45,646 bases of DNA, from NCBI GenBank assembly GCA_022452285.1, contig JAKUNG010000022.1, positions 1-45,646 on the forward strand, read 5' to 3'. The notes under the pieces were generated by a model. That model had not been told where the DNA came from. It ran no database searches and saw only the letters and a program-made list of their open reading frames with translations. This DNA is from Terriglobia bacterium. GTDB lineage: Bacteria; Acidobacteriota; Terriglobia; Versatilivoradales; Versatilivoraceae. Both the position numbers and the translations under genes were made by a program. Below are positions 34,085-42,595 of this stretch, piece after piece. How positions within the stretch are numbered: position 1 is the first letter of the stretch; the number at the start of each line of letters is the position of its first letter.

Positions 34085-35026
34085 TTGACTAACGATATCA
34101 AGGTTTTTACAGGAACTTCTAACAAAAATTTGTCTGATGAGATCTGTTTATCTTTGGGTCTTCCAATTGGACAGGCCTCCATTTCCCGTTTTAATGATGG
34201 AGAGGTATATGTTCAGATTCTTGAAAATGTTAGAGGTGAGGATGTTTTTGTTATTCAGTCGACCTGTCGTCCAGTTGATCGGAGCTTGATGGAACTGCTA
34301 GTAATGATTGATGCTTTCAAGAGAGCTTCAGCTCGTCGAATTACTGCAGTACTTCCTTATTTTGGTTACGCTCGTCAAGACCGAAAAGATAAACCACGAG
34401 TTCCTATTTCAGCTAAATTAGTGGCAGACATTTTGTCTACAGCAGGGGCTACTAGAGCTCTCACTATGGATTTACATGTGCCTCAAATTCAAGGCTTTTT
34501 TGACATTCCAGTTGACCATCTTTTTGCAGGCCCGGTTTTAATTCAATATCTTCAAGACTTAGGTTTACCCGATCTAACAATAGTTTCTCCTGATGCAGGA
34601 GGTACGGAAAGAGCACGGGCGTTTGCAAAGAAGTTGAATACTACTTTAGCTGTGATTGACAAACGAAGGGTTGGTCCTAACGAAGCTGAGGTAGTAAATA
34701 TTATCGGTGAGGTGGCTGGTAAAAATGTGGTCATTGTTGATGATTTGGTTGATACAGCTGGCACCCTTGTGAAATCAGCAGATGCACTTGTTGGTCAGGG
34801 TGCTAAGAATGTTTATGCATGTTGCACTCACCCAGTTCTTTCAGGTTTAGCCATTAACAGAATTACAGATTCTAACTTGACTGAACTGTTAGTTACGAAC
34901 ACAATTCCCTTATTGCCTGAGGCTGAGGAGTGTAAAAAAATTAAAGTTCTGAGTGTAGCTGGATTACTTGGACAGGCAATTAAATCAATTCATGAAGAGA
35001 GCTCAGTGAGTTCTCTTTTCATTTAA
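34085..35026 (+). CDS. prs: Ribose-phosphate pyrophosphokinase
   Basis: A 313-aa enzyme making PRPP from ribose-5-phosphate and ATP. It shows 'IKVFTGTSNKNLSDEI', 'RFNDGEVYVQI', 'FGYARQDRKDKPR' (ATP flexible loop, about 94-105), 'SPDAGGTERA' and the PRPP loop VVIVDDLVDTAGT (215-227). The start is TTG at 34085: the frame is blocked by a TGA three codons upstream and no ATG gives the family N-terminus. An overlapping 6-codon ATG frame (34072-34092) ends just inside the gene. Downstream neighbours rplY and pth are in the classic order. Confidence 0.95.
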   Translation: MTNDIKVFTGTSNKNLSDEICLSLGLPIGQASISRFNDGEVYVQILENVRGEDVFVIQSTCRPVDRSLMELLVMIDAFKRASARRITAVLPYFGYARQDRKDKPRVPISAKLVADILSTAGATRALTMDLHVPQIQGFFDIPVDHLFAGPVLIQYLQDLGLPDLTIVSPDAGGTERARAFAKKLNTTLAVIDKRRVGPNEAEVVNIIGEVAGKNVVIVDDLVDTAGTLVKSADALVGQGAKNVYACCTHPVLSGLAINRITDSNLTELLVTNTIPLLPEAEECKKIKVLSVAGLLGQAIKSIHEESSVSSLFI

Positions 35027-35064
35027 TGTATTTATTGTTGTTTTGAATCTGAGAAGAGTGAATT

Positions 35065-35763
35065 ATGAAATCAGTCCAAATTTCTGCAGAATTAAGGAAT
35101 AGTTTCGGGAAAAATGTATCAAGGGAGTTACGGAGAAAAGGTAAAATTCCTGCTGTTTTATACGGCCAAAAAAAGGAAACTATTCCAATCAGTTTAGATC
35201 CTAAAAACTTGTTAGAAATTTTGTATTCAACTTCTGGGCACAATACTATTTTTTCCTTGGAAATTGAAAAACATGGTGTTTCTAATGTGATGATAAAAGA
35301 CTGGCAATTAGATCCAATAAATGAGAGCTTGCTCCATGCAGATTTAATTCGAATTGCAATGGACGCTATTGTTCAGGTTAATGTGCCAATCGTTGCAGTT
35401 GGAATTGCCTCAGGAGTCAAAAATCAAGGAGGAATCTTTGAGTTCATTTTACGTCAATTAGAAATTGAATGTTTGCCAGCAGATATTCCAGAACAGATTT
35501 CGATGGATGTTTCATCTCTTGAAATTGGTTCCAACATTAGAGTGTCCGATTTAAATGTTGAATCTAAATTGAAAATACTTTCAGATTCGGAAAATGTCGT
35601 TGCGCATGTAGTAGCACCGAAGGAAGAGTTAGAAGGAGAGTTAGTTGAAGAAGAGGAAATTGAAACTGCAACTGAACCAGAGGTAATTAAGAAAGGTAAA
35701 GCTGAAATAGATGAAGGATCGGGTGAAGAACAACCTGCTGAAGACAAAGGTACGGAAACATAA
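35065..35763 (+). CDS. rplY: Large ribosomal subunit protein bL25 (Ctc/TL5 type)
   Basis: A 232-aa long-form L25 that binds 5S rRNA. The N-terminal L25 domain has 'RNSFGKNVSRELRRKGKIPAVLYG' spaced as in the family (about 12-36). The TL5 beta domain follows ('VQVNVPIVAVGIASGVKNQGG', about 111-131). The last ~45 residues are a strongly acidic Glu-rich tail, common in long-form L25 proteins. A short hairpin lies between this gene and pth (35763-35785). Confidence 0.94.
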   Translation: MKSVQISAELRNSFGKNVSRELRRKGKIPAVLYGQKKETIPISLDPKNLLEILYSTSGHNTIFSLEIEKHGVSNVMIKDWQLDPINESLLHADLIRIAMDAIVQVNVPIVAVGIASGVKNQGGIFEFILRQLEIECLPADIPEQISMDVSSLEIGSNIRVSDLNVESKLKILSDSENVVAHVVAPKEELEGELVEEEEIETATEPEVIKKGKAEIDEGSGEEQPAEDKGTET

Positions 35764-35799
35764 AGGGTTCAATCGAATCCCTTATTTAGTGAGCGGAAA

Positions 35800-36357
35800 A
35801 TGAAGATTATTGTGGGGTTGGGTAACCCCGGTGTCCAGTATGAAGAGACTCCACATAACCTAGGTTTTGTTGTCTTAAACCAACTTGCCTCAGATGCCTC
35901 TGTCAATTGGAATTTTCAGGAATGCTTTGCCTTAGTTGCAAAGGTTAAATCGAAAAAGATAGGATTGTTACTCGCTAAACCCCATACTTTCATGAATTGT
36001 AGCGGGCAAGCGGTTAAAAGTTTGTTATCTAAATATAGAGTTACACTTGATAACCTAGTCGTAGTTTGTGATGACTTAGCCCTACCTTTTGGGAGTATTC
36101 GGATAAAAGCTAATGGTGGTCATGGTGGACACAATGGGTTGCGGTCAGTTATTAACTGTATAGAAAGTCAGGAATTTACAAGAGTTCGATTAGGTATAGA
36201 TCCAGAATTTGAGGTCGTGAATGCTAGCAGCTATGTTCTCTCTCCTATTGGAAAAGATTACTCTCAGAGAGTGAAACAAATGGTTCTCAATGGGAAAAAA
36301 GCTGTAGAATCCGTATGTGACAGAGGAGTGCAGCAGGCTATGAACAGTTTTAATTAA
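35800..36357 (+). CDS. pth: Peptidyl-tRNA hydrolase
   Basis: A 185-aa enzyme that recycles peptidyl-tRNAs dropped by ribosomes. It shows 'MKIIVGLGNPGVQYEETPHNLGF' in parts: GLGNPG (6-11) and the catalytic His19 in TPHNLGF. 'LLAKPHTFMNCSGQAV', 'VVCDDLALPFG' (catalytic-site Asp) and 'GGHGGHNGLRS' follow. The usual T-R-H-N is T-P-H-N here, a mild variation. Length is normal. Confidence 0.95.
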   Translation: MKIIVGLGNPGVQYEETPHNLGFVVLNQLASDASVNWNFQECFALVAKVKSKKIGLLLAKPHTFMNCSGQAVKSLLSKYRVTLDNLVVVCDDLALPFGSIRIKANGGHGGHNGLRSVINCIESQEFTRVRLGIDPEFEVVNASSYVLSPIGKDYSQRVKQMVLNGKKAVESVCDRGVQQAMNSFN

Positions 36358-36429
36358 AGTTTGTTTAAATTTATTTTTCACTTTTGTTGGTTTTAAAGGT
36401 GTTGCGAAGTTTTTTAGGAGTAGATTTCC

Positions 36430-36813
36430 ATGAGAAGTTACGAAATTATGTTTATTCTTCACCCATCTTCTAGCGATGAGGAGATTTCCCAACTAGTAGA
36501 GCAGATGGAAGAACTAGTGAAAAATTTTAAGGGTGAAATTGATAGTATTGATCAAATGGGCAAGAAGAGATTGGCTTATGCGATTGAAAAGGTCCCCGAA
36601 GGGTATTATATTTTGTTCAACCTCAAGGGAACAGGAGAATGTATTAAGGAATTCGAGCGCAGGTTAAAGGTTACTGAAAGAGTTATTCGTTATTTGACGG
36701 TTCGGGTAGATGAAGAACTTAAACGAGCCAATAAAATAAAAGAAGCTCGGTTGAAGAAAACTAAAAAACGAAATAGTGCACCTGAAACTGACGTTAATGT
36801 TTCTTCTCTGTAG
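36430..36813 (+). CDS. rpsF: Small ribosomal subunit protein bS6
   Basis: A 127-aa S6: 'RSYEIMFILHPSSSDEEI' at the start, 'MGKKRLAYAIEKVPEGYYILFNL' in the middle, and 'RVIRYLTVRVDEEL' before a basic, disordered tail. It binds S18 and the 16S central domain. TAGGAG precedes the ATG. I looked for the S6:S18 autoregulatory RNA element in the 72-base leader and did not find a clear one. It forms the standard rpsF-rpsR-rplI group. Confidence 0.96.
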   Translation: MRSYEIMFILHPSSSDEEISQLVEQMEELVKNFKGEIDSIDQMGKKRLAYAIEKVPEGYYILFNLKGTGECIKEFERRLKVTERVIRYLTVRVDEELKRANKIKEARLKKTKKRNSAPETDVNVSSL

Positions 36814-36866
36814 TCTTGAAGCGCTAAGCATTATTTGTTGAGAAGTCTTTTTAAGGAGCAATTAAA

Positions 36867-37142
36867 ATGCCGATTGGCCGAACGTCTAATCGTCTAGGAG
36901 CTCAAAGAAAAAGAGGTCCTAGACGACAATTTTTTCGACGCAAAAAAGTTTGTAAATTTTGTGTTGAAAAGATCGATTATATTGATTATAAAAATAGCCG
37001 GTTGCTATCTTCCTTTATTCCAGAACGGGGCAAAATATTGCCTAGGAGAATTTCCGGTGTCTGTGCACCTCATCAACGCAAGTTGATGGTAGCTCTCAAG
37101 CGTGCTCGTACTATTGCTTTCCTGCCTTTTTCAACTGACTAG
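36867..37142 (+). CDS. rpsR: Small ribosomal subunit protein bS18, zinc-type
   Basis: A 91-aa S18 with a basic N-terminus and the core '[21 protein letters not shown]', '[12 protein letters not shown]' and '[19 protein letters not shown]'. It keeps C29, C32 and C66 with H69, so it looks like the cysteine-containing (C+) zinc form. AAGGAG lies nine bases before the ATG. Confidence 0.96.
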   Translation: MPIGRTSNRLGAQRKRGPRRQFFRRKKVCKFCVEKIDYIDYKNSRLLSSFIPERGKILPRRISGVCAPHQRKLMVALKRARTIAFLPFSTD

Positions 37143-37227
37143 AAAGCCCTGAGTATGTTGGATTAGGGATGATTAATCGCTTGACGGTGACTTTGATTAA
37201 TAAAGAAAAAGAAATTGGAGTATTCTT

Positions 37228-37674
37228 ATGGAAATCATTCTTAGAGAAAAAGTTGAAAAGCTAGGAGACCGTGGAGATGTTGTAAAAGTTAAGGCAGGAT
37301 ATGCTCGTAATTTTTTATTTCCTCAAAGAAAAGCTATTTTGGTTACCCCTCATAACGTTCGTCAAGTTGAGCAAGAAAAGGCAGCTCTTGTCCGCCGAGA
37401 GGCCATAGAAAAAAAAGAATCAGATTTATTAGCTCAACAACTGTCTGAACTCAATCTTGAATTTTCCAGGAAGGTTGGAGAAAATGACGTGCTTTATGGA
37501 TCTGTAACTACAATGGATATAGTTCAGATATTATTAGAAAAAGGATTTGAAATTGAAAGAAGAAAGCTTAACTTAGAGGAACCCATTAAATCACTCGGCA
37601 AACATGAGGTGCCGATTAAACTTCATCGAGAAGTCACTGCACTTCTTAAGATTGAAGTGTTAAAGGAAGAATAA
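37228..37674 (+). CDS. rplI: Large ribosomal subunit protein bL9
   Basis: A 148-aa L9: N-domain 'MEIILREKVEKLGDRGDVVKV' in family form with 'GYARNFLFPQRKA', a connecting helix rich in Gln/Glu, and a C-domain with 'GSVTTMDIVQILLEKGFEIERRK'. Length matches E. coli L9 (149). GGAG precedes the ATG. It ends the ribosomal group and is followed after 93 bases by dnaB. Confidence 0.96.
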   Translation: MEIILREKVEKLGDRGDVVKVKAGYARNFLFPQRKAILVTPHNVRQVEQEKAALVRREAIEKKESDLLAQQLSELNLEFSRKVGENDVLYGSVTTMDIVQILLEKGFEIERRKLNLEEPIKSLGKHEVPIKLHREVTALLKIEVLKEE

Positions 37675-37767
37675 AACTAGTTCTGAAATTAATTTGTGAA
37701 TCCATCAAGTTACTAAGATTTTTTTTATAGATTTTCCTCAACCGATACTTTTTTTCCTAATCTGATA

Positions 37768-39108
37768 ATGCCAGCTGATATTACTCTGGAAAAAGGTCCC
37801 CCACAAAATTTAGAGGCGGAACGCTGTGTGTTAGGAGCTATCCTGTTGGATAACCAGCTCGTTAACCAGGCTGTCGAGCTACTAAGAACAAATGACTTTT
37901 ATTTGAGTGGTCATCGGCTTATTTTTCAACACATGATTTCATTGTTGGAAAATTCCAAAGCTATTGATTTTGTTACTTTAACTGACTCTATCCGAAGTAG
38001 TGGTCAGCTAGATGAATTGGGAGGTGCGTCATTTATTTCATCCCTGATAGATGGTGTTCCTCGTTTAACGAATATTGAAGACTATGCTCGAATTGTTCAA
38101 GAGAAGTCTACACTGCGGAACTTGATCAAGCGTTCGACTGAAATTATTACTTCTTGCTATGAACAGCAGGATAATGTTGAAAGTATTCTAGATGATGCTG
38201 AAAGTGCTATCTTTAATATCGCTGAATCTAAAGTGCGTTCTGGTTTTTTAAGTGTTGGTGAGTTAGCTAAGACAAGTTTTAAGAAGATTGAAGCAGTAGC
38301 CAGTAGTCGTCAAATGGTAACTGGGGTTCCAACAGGTTTCACAGATTTTGATAACTTAACCTCAGGTATGCAATCCTCTGATCTAATTGTTTTGGCAGCG
38401 CGGCCTTCAATGGGTAAGACGGCACTAGCTTTGAATATAGCGACACATGTGGCCCTATCAGTTAAGAAAAGCGTCGGCATGTTTAGTTTGGAAATGGCTG
38501 GAGATCAATTGTTGCTTCGAATGCTATGTTCAGAAGCTCGTGTTGATGCTCATCAATTACGAACAGGTTATCTATCTAAAGAAGATTGGCACAAAATTAC
38601 TAAGAAGCTGGGTGAATTGTCTCAAGCTCCTGTATTTATTGATGACTCGGCTGGTATTACATTATTGGAAATGAGAGCGAAAGCAAGACGACTTAAAGCA
38701 GAAAATAGTCTAGATCTATTGATTGTCGATTACTTGCAATTAATTGCTGGAGGTAAAGGACGATATGAAAATCGACAGCAAGAGATTTCTAGTATTTCCC
38801 GCGGACTAAAAGGTTTAGCAAAAGAATTGGATATTCCAGTAATTGCAATTTCACAACTTAGTCGGGCTCCTGAACAAAGAACTGGTGACCATCGGCCTCA
38901 GCTTTCAGATTTAAGAGAGTCAGGCTCAATTGAACAGGATGCTGATCTGGTTGCGTTTATCTTTCGTGAAGAAGTATATAAACCTACTGAGGAAAATCGT
39001 GGAATTGCTGAATTAATCATTAGTAAACAGAGAAATGGTCCCATAGGAGGTTTAAAGCTAGCTTTTTTAAGAGAATATACTAGTTTTGAAAATCTCTGGC
39101 AAGAATGA
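37768..39108 (+). CDS. dnaB: Replicative DNA helicase
   Basis: A 446-aa hexameric helicase. The N-terminal DnaB domain shows 'PPQNLEAERCVLGAILLDNQ' (11-30). The RecA-like motor has Walker A ARPSMGKTAL (211-220), 'MFSLEMAGDQLLLRML', 'LDLLIVDYLQLI' (Walker B) and 'AISQLSRAPEQRTGDHRPQLSDLRESG' in parts, with an arginine-containing 'RNGPIGGLKLAF' at the end. No intein interrupts it. There is no good ribosome-binding site before the ATG. Linkage to rplI is common in bacteria. Confidence 0.97.
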   Translation: MPADITLEKGPPQNLEAERCVLGAILLDNQLVNQAVELLRTNDFYLSGHRLIFQHMISLLENSKAIDFVTLTDSIRSSGQLDELGGASFISSLIDGVPRLTNIEDYARIVQEKSTLRNLIKRSTEIITSCYEQQDNVESILDDAESAIFNIAESKVRSGFLSVGELAKTSFKKIEAVASSRQMVTGVPTGFTDFDNLTSGMQSSDLIVLAARPSMGKTALALNIATHVALSVKKSVGMFSLEMAGDQLLLRMLCSEARVDAHQLRTGYLSKEDWHKITKKLGELSQAPVFIDDSAGITLLEMRAKARRLKAENSLDLLIVDYLQLIAGGKGRYENRQQEISSISRGLKGLAKELDIPVIAISQLSRAPEQRTGDHRPQLSDLRESGSIEQDADLVAFIFREEVYKPTEENRGIAELIISKQRNGPIGGLKLAFLREYTSFENLWQE

Positions 39109-39259
39109 GTCAAATGTAATATCTCCAGCTGTTTCCCCTAGAAAGTATCCTTTTTAGAATAGATTTCCTGTTAATGTGTTTATGTAATTCAATTTCCATA
39201 AGATATTAGTGGATCAGTTTAACCATATGTTGAAGAGTCCTCTAGTAACCGAGTAAAAG

Positions 39260-40387
39260 ATGAATACAGTTAGAAGACCAACTTGGATTGAAATTGATCT
39301 GAATCAAATCAAGCGTAATTTTATTTCTCTGCGCAAGTTTCTTAAAAGGAATGTTCGTATTATAGCTGTAGTAAAAGCTGATGCTTATGGACATGGAGCT
39401 GTTCCTGTAGCGAAATGTTTGGAAAAAATAGGAGCTGATGTTTTAGCAGTAGCTATTTTGGAAGAAGCACTTGAACTAAGAAGCGCGGGTATTAAGTCAC
39501 CAATTCTGATCCTTAATGGATTTTGGCCAGGTCAGGAGAAAGAGATCATAAGAGAAAAACTTACTCCGGCAATTTTTCGCAAGGACATGATCAAAACCTT
39601 GCGTCAAGAGGGTGAGCGTTTAGGTATTCCAGTGGGCTATTACCTTAAGATAGATACGGGTATGACTCGTTTGGGATTTGCTCATTCACGAGTGAATCAG
39701 ATATTCACAGAGTGTTTCAACAGTCGATGGGCGAATTGTGAGGGTTTTTATACTCACTTGAGTTCTGCTGAAGATAAAAATGATCCAGTTAACCAGGTTC
39801 AAATCAAAAGGTTTAAACAAGTATTAGAGACTTTTCCCTTCAGGAAAAATTTTTTATTTTGTAACCATCTAGCTAATAGTGCTGCTATTTTGAATTTTCC
39901 AGATGCTTTGTTTGATGCTGTCCGCCCAGGATTGTTGCTTTATGGAATCAACCCTCTTGATTCCCCCTCTAATTTAGAAACTCATTCAGCTTTAAGTTTT
40001 AAGACTTCAATCATTCAAATAAAAAAAGTTGATGCTGGTAGTAGAATAGGGTATGGAGGGACATTTCGGACTAAAAGGAACAGTGAGATTGCTACACTTC
40101 CAGTTGGATTTGCAGATGGACTTAATCGACTCCTGTCAAATAAGGGAAGTGTCATTCTACATGGTCAAAAACTTTCAATCGTTGGTCGAATAAGTATGGA
40201 TTTGACAACTATAGAGATTCCAGAGCACACCACCGCTAGGATTGGAGATGAGGTTTGTTTAATAGGGAGTCAAGGTGATGAGCAGATTTCTATAAAAGAA
40301 GTTGCAGACCATTGCAATACCCTTCCTTATGAAGTGCTCTGTGGCTTTGGATCAAGGGTTCAGAGGATTTATAGTAAAAATATTTAA
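39260..40387 (+). CDS. alr: Alanine racemase
   Basis: A 375-aa PLP enzyme that makes D-alanine for peptidoglycan. The PLP lysine is Lys39 in VVKADAYGHG. The second catalytic base is Tyr265 in SRIGYGGTF. 'TGMTRLGF', 'THLSSAEDK', 'VRPGLLLYG' and 'GRISMDLTTIEI' are all family landmarks. AAAG before the ATG is weak. It fits functionally with the D-alanine carboxypeptidase at 13908-15320, although the two are far apart. Confidence 0.96.
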   Translation: MNTVRRPTWIEIDLNQIKRNFISLRKFLKRNVRIIAVVKADAYGHGAVPVAKCLEKIGADVLAVAILEEALELRSAGIKSPILILNGFWPGQEKEIIREKLTPAIFRKDMIKTLRQEGERLGIPVGYYLKIDTGMTRLGFAHSRVNQIFTECFNSRWANCEGFYTHLSSAEDKNDPVNQVQIKRFKQVLETFPFRKNFLFCNHLANSAAILNFPDALFDAVRPGLLLYGINPLDSPSNLETHSALSFKTSIIQIKKVDAGSRIGYGGTFRTKRNSEIATLPVGFADGLNRLLSNKGSVILHGQKLSIVGRISMDLTTIEIPEHTTARIGDEVCLIGSQGDEQISIKEVADHCNTLPYEVLCGFGSRVQRIYSKNI

Positions 40388-40657
40388 AAGTTTTATTGTT
40401 TTTCTAACTGCTACTACAACCTATTAGAAGATTACAGATTTGTTGTACTAAAAAAGGGTGATTTTATGTACAGTTGCTAATTATCTAAAGTTATTATTTT
40501 TTTTCGTCTAGAGATAATTTCATTTTTAGATTAATGGTTAAGGTGTTTAAATAGTTTACCAACCTGATCTTATAGATGATATACTAATTCTGTGAGACAC
40601 ACTCCCGAAGATAGTTCAGAACTGTAAAGTTCCGCTTATAAATTAGGGAGTTTTTAA
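40388..40657. other. Gap between alr and the PIN/TRAM transcription unit
   Basis: This is 270 bases, very AT-rich. It holds the extended -10 promoter at 40556-40585 and a small GAACT-gtaa-AGTTC hairpin (40618-40631) in the downstream leader. No other gene or terminator is recognised. Confidence 0.5.
40556..40585 (+). promoter_or_regulatory. Extended -10 promoter upstream of the short ORF and PIN/TRAM gene
   Basis: TTACCA (40556-40561), 18-base spacer, TATACT (40580-40585) preceded by TGA, giving the extended -10 form TGnTATACT. Transcription would start near 40592, about 66 bases before the short ORF and 166 before the PIN/TRAM start. Confidence 0.55.
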
Positions 40658-40753
40658 ATGACCAACATTGGTTTTTCCCCTCCAAAAAAGTCCCGTAAAA
40701 TAATTTTGCCAATCATATATGCCTTACTAACATTCTCTGAGGGAAAGGAGTAA
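40658..40753 (+). CDS. Short ORF (31 codons) upstream of and coupled to the PIN/TRAM gene
   Basis: ATG to TAA with TAGGGAG upstream of the ATG. The product would be basic at first (PPKKSRK) and then hydrophobic (IILPIIYALLTF). Its last codons contain the AAGGAG ribosome-binding site of the next gene, whose TTG start is only four bases after this stop. That layout suggests translational coupling or a leader peptide. No family is recognised. A chance frame cannot be ruled out. Confidence 0.4.
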   Translation: MTNIGFSPPKKSRKIILPIIYALLTFSEGKE

Positions 40754-40757
40754 TACC

Positions 40758-41750
40758 TTGCTAGAGCGATTACTAATACGTCTAGTATTTGGTGTTGTAT
40801 TTGTTTGTACCTCTTATTATTTCAAACCTTTTGGTTTGACTATGCCGTTTACTTTGCTTGTTGGGGGATTAGGTGCTTTAGGAATTGTTTTATTTGAATT
40901 ACGTCTTAGAGCAACTTCGCTAAAACAACTTATTGGTGCTGCAATTGGTTCTGTAACGGGTATTGCTGGGGCTACTATGATTAGTAGTATGTTAGTTAAA
41001 ACTATGCTTGATCCTAGTACGCTGTCTTTTTTACAAGTAAGTCTATTTTTATTTATGGGTTATGTAGGTTTAGTAATGGGAGCTAATAAGGGGGACTTAC
41101 TCAATCTTTCAGCTATGGAAGGATTTCTTGGTGGAGATAGACGTGGTGGAAAAAATTACAAGATTTTGGATACAAGTGTGATAATTGATGGTCGAGTTGC
41201 AGATGTTTGTGAAACTGGTTTTGTTGATGGGATTATCCTTGTTCCACAGTTTGTTTTGAGGGAGCTTCAGCAAGTGGCTGATTCTGCCGATGCTTTAAAA
41301 CGTAATAGAGGTCGTCGGGGACTAGATATTTTGCAGCGTATTCAAAAAACTTCTGGAATTGAAGTGCAAATTGTGGAAAAAGATTTTGCCAATATTCAAG
41401 AAGTTGATTTAAAACTCATCGAACTTGCAAAAGAAATGAAGGCAAAAATTGTTACTAATGATTTTAACTTGAATAAAGTAGCACAGTTACAGGATGTTTT
41501 TGTTCTTAACATAAATGAGCTAGCCAATTCACTAAAACCTATAGTTTTACCTGGTGAGATAATGAAAGTTTTCATTCTTAAAGAAGGAAAGGAATTCAAT
41601 CAAGGAGTTGCGTATTTAGATGATGGAACAATGGTTGTAGTTGATCATGCTAGAAAAATGATTGGGAAAACTATCGATATTTCTGTTACCAGTGTTTTGC
41701 AGACGACGGCTGGAAAAATGATTTTTGGCCGTTACGACGATCAAATATAG
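40758..41750 (+). CDS. Membrane-anchored PIN/TRAM domain protein (YacL-like)
   Basis: A 330-aa protein. About four membrane helices occupy residues 1-115. A PIN nuclease-fold domain follows with acidic residues in 'ILDTSVIIDGRVADV', 'PQFVLRELQQVADSAD' and 'IVTNDFNLNKVA'. A C-terminal TRAM RNA-binding domain begins near 'LPGEIMKVFILKEG'. This is the YacL architecture, a presumed membrane-linked RNase of unknown target. The start is TTG at 40758 with AAGGAG seven bases upstream. It is followed by ispD after 18 bases; PIN/TRAM-ispD linkage is common. Family assignment is firm. Activity is inferred from conserved acids. Confidence 0.93.
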   Translation: MLERLLIRLVFGVVFVCTSYYFKPFGLTMPFTLLVGGLGALGIVLFELRLRATSLKQLIGAAIGSVTGIAGATMISSMLVKTMLDPSTLSFLQVSLFLFMGYVGLVMGANKGDLLNLSAMEGFLGGDRRGGKNYKILDTSVIIDGRVADVCETGFVDGIILVPQFVLRELQQVADSADALKRNRGRRGLDILQRIQKTSGIEVQIVEKDFANIQEVDLKLIELAKEMKAKIVTNDFNLNKVAQLQDVFVLNINELANSLKPIVLPGEIMKVFILKEGKEFNQGVAYLDDGTMVVVDHARKMIGKTIDISVTSVLQTTAGKMIFGRYDDQI

Positions 41751-41768
41751 AATGGGGGGAATAATACC

Positions 41769-42482
41769 ATGAAGATAGCAGCCATTATTCCCGCAGCGGG
41801 CATTGGCATGCGAATGGAATCTTCAACTCCAAAACAATTTGTCAAGGTGGCTGGAAGATCAGTTCTGGTCCGAACTCTACAAAAGTTTATTAGTTGTCAG
41901 CTAATTCATACCATACATGTTGTACTTAGAAAAGATGAGATTGAATCATTCAAAAAAGAAATAGAAGATTTAAAGATCCAAAAACCCATCCAGTTTGTGG
42001 AGGGTGGGGAGACTCGTCAAGAGTCAGTCTATAGAGGATTCAAGGCAGTCGAACCAGACACTAACGTAGTTGTAATTCATGATGGAGTAAGGCCTTTTGT
42101 AGAGGTGGAAATGATCAAAGCTATTGTCCAAACTGCTGCAAAAAAGGGAAGTGCAATTACTGTGCTTTCTTGCTTTGATACAGTCAAGGAGATTCATCAG
42201 GATCTGGTTGTTAAAACGTTACCTCGAGAGAAGATTGTAATGGTTCAAACTCCTCAAGCTTTTAAATATGAAATTCTGAAGGAATCATTTGAGAGAGCAG
42301 AAATAGAAGGTTTTCAGGGTACAGACGAATCTTCATTAGTAGAACGCTTAGGTTTTCCAGTCACAGTGCTGCTTGGCAGTGAACGTAACATTAAAATAAC
42401 TAAGCCTACTGATTTGCCATTAGCTGAATTGTATGCACAAGATATTAAGTTTCTGCGAGATAACACAAAGGTATTTTTTTGA
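41769..42482 (+). CDS. ispD: 2-C-methyl-D-erythritol 4-phosphate cytidylyltransferase
   Basis: A 237-aa enzyme adding CMP to MEP in isoprenoid synthesis, the step just before IspE. The nucleotide-binding start AAIIPAAGIGMRM.STPKQF carries Arg15 and Lys22. 'VEGGETRQESVYRGF', 'VVIHDGVRPFV' and 'QTPQAFKYEIL' are family motifs, and the tail 'IKITKPTDLPLAE' is standard. ispF, which often follows ispD or is fused to it, is not adjacent here. A G-rich GGGGGG lies before the ATG. Confidence 0.95.
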   Translation: MKIAAIIPAAGIGMRMESSTPKQFVKVAGRSVLVRTLQKFISCQLIHTIHVVLRKDEIESFKKEIEDLKIQKPIQFVEGGETRQESVYRGFKAVEPDTNVVVIHDGVRPFVEVEMIKAIVQTAAKKGSAITVLSCFDTVKEIHQDLVVKTLPREKIVMVQTPQAFKYEILKESFERAEIEGFQGTDESSLVERLGFPVTVLLGSERNIKITKPTDLPLAELYAQDIKFLRDNTKVFF

Positions 42483-42595
42483 ACATTTTATTTTCGAGGT
42501 CTGCGTTACATGAACATAGAATATTTTAGTTATTTTAACGTCCAACATAACTTGTCAGTTCCTCTTCTATTTCCTGAAAACCCCTTTATTTTCTG

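Noticed and set aside
34072..34092. Six-codon ATG frame overlapping the prs TTG start as an attenuating uORF
   Set aside because: It is too short to judge, with no supporting structure. It is noted only because it overlaps the start.
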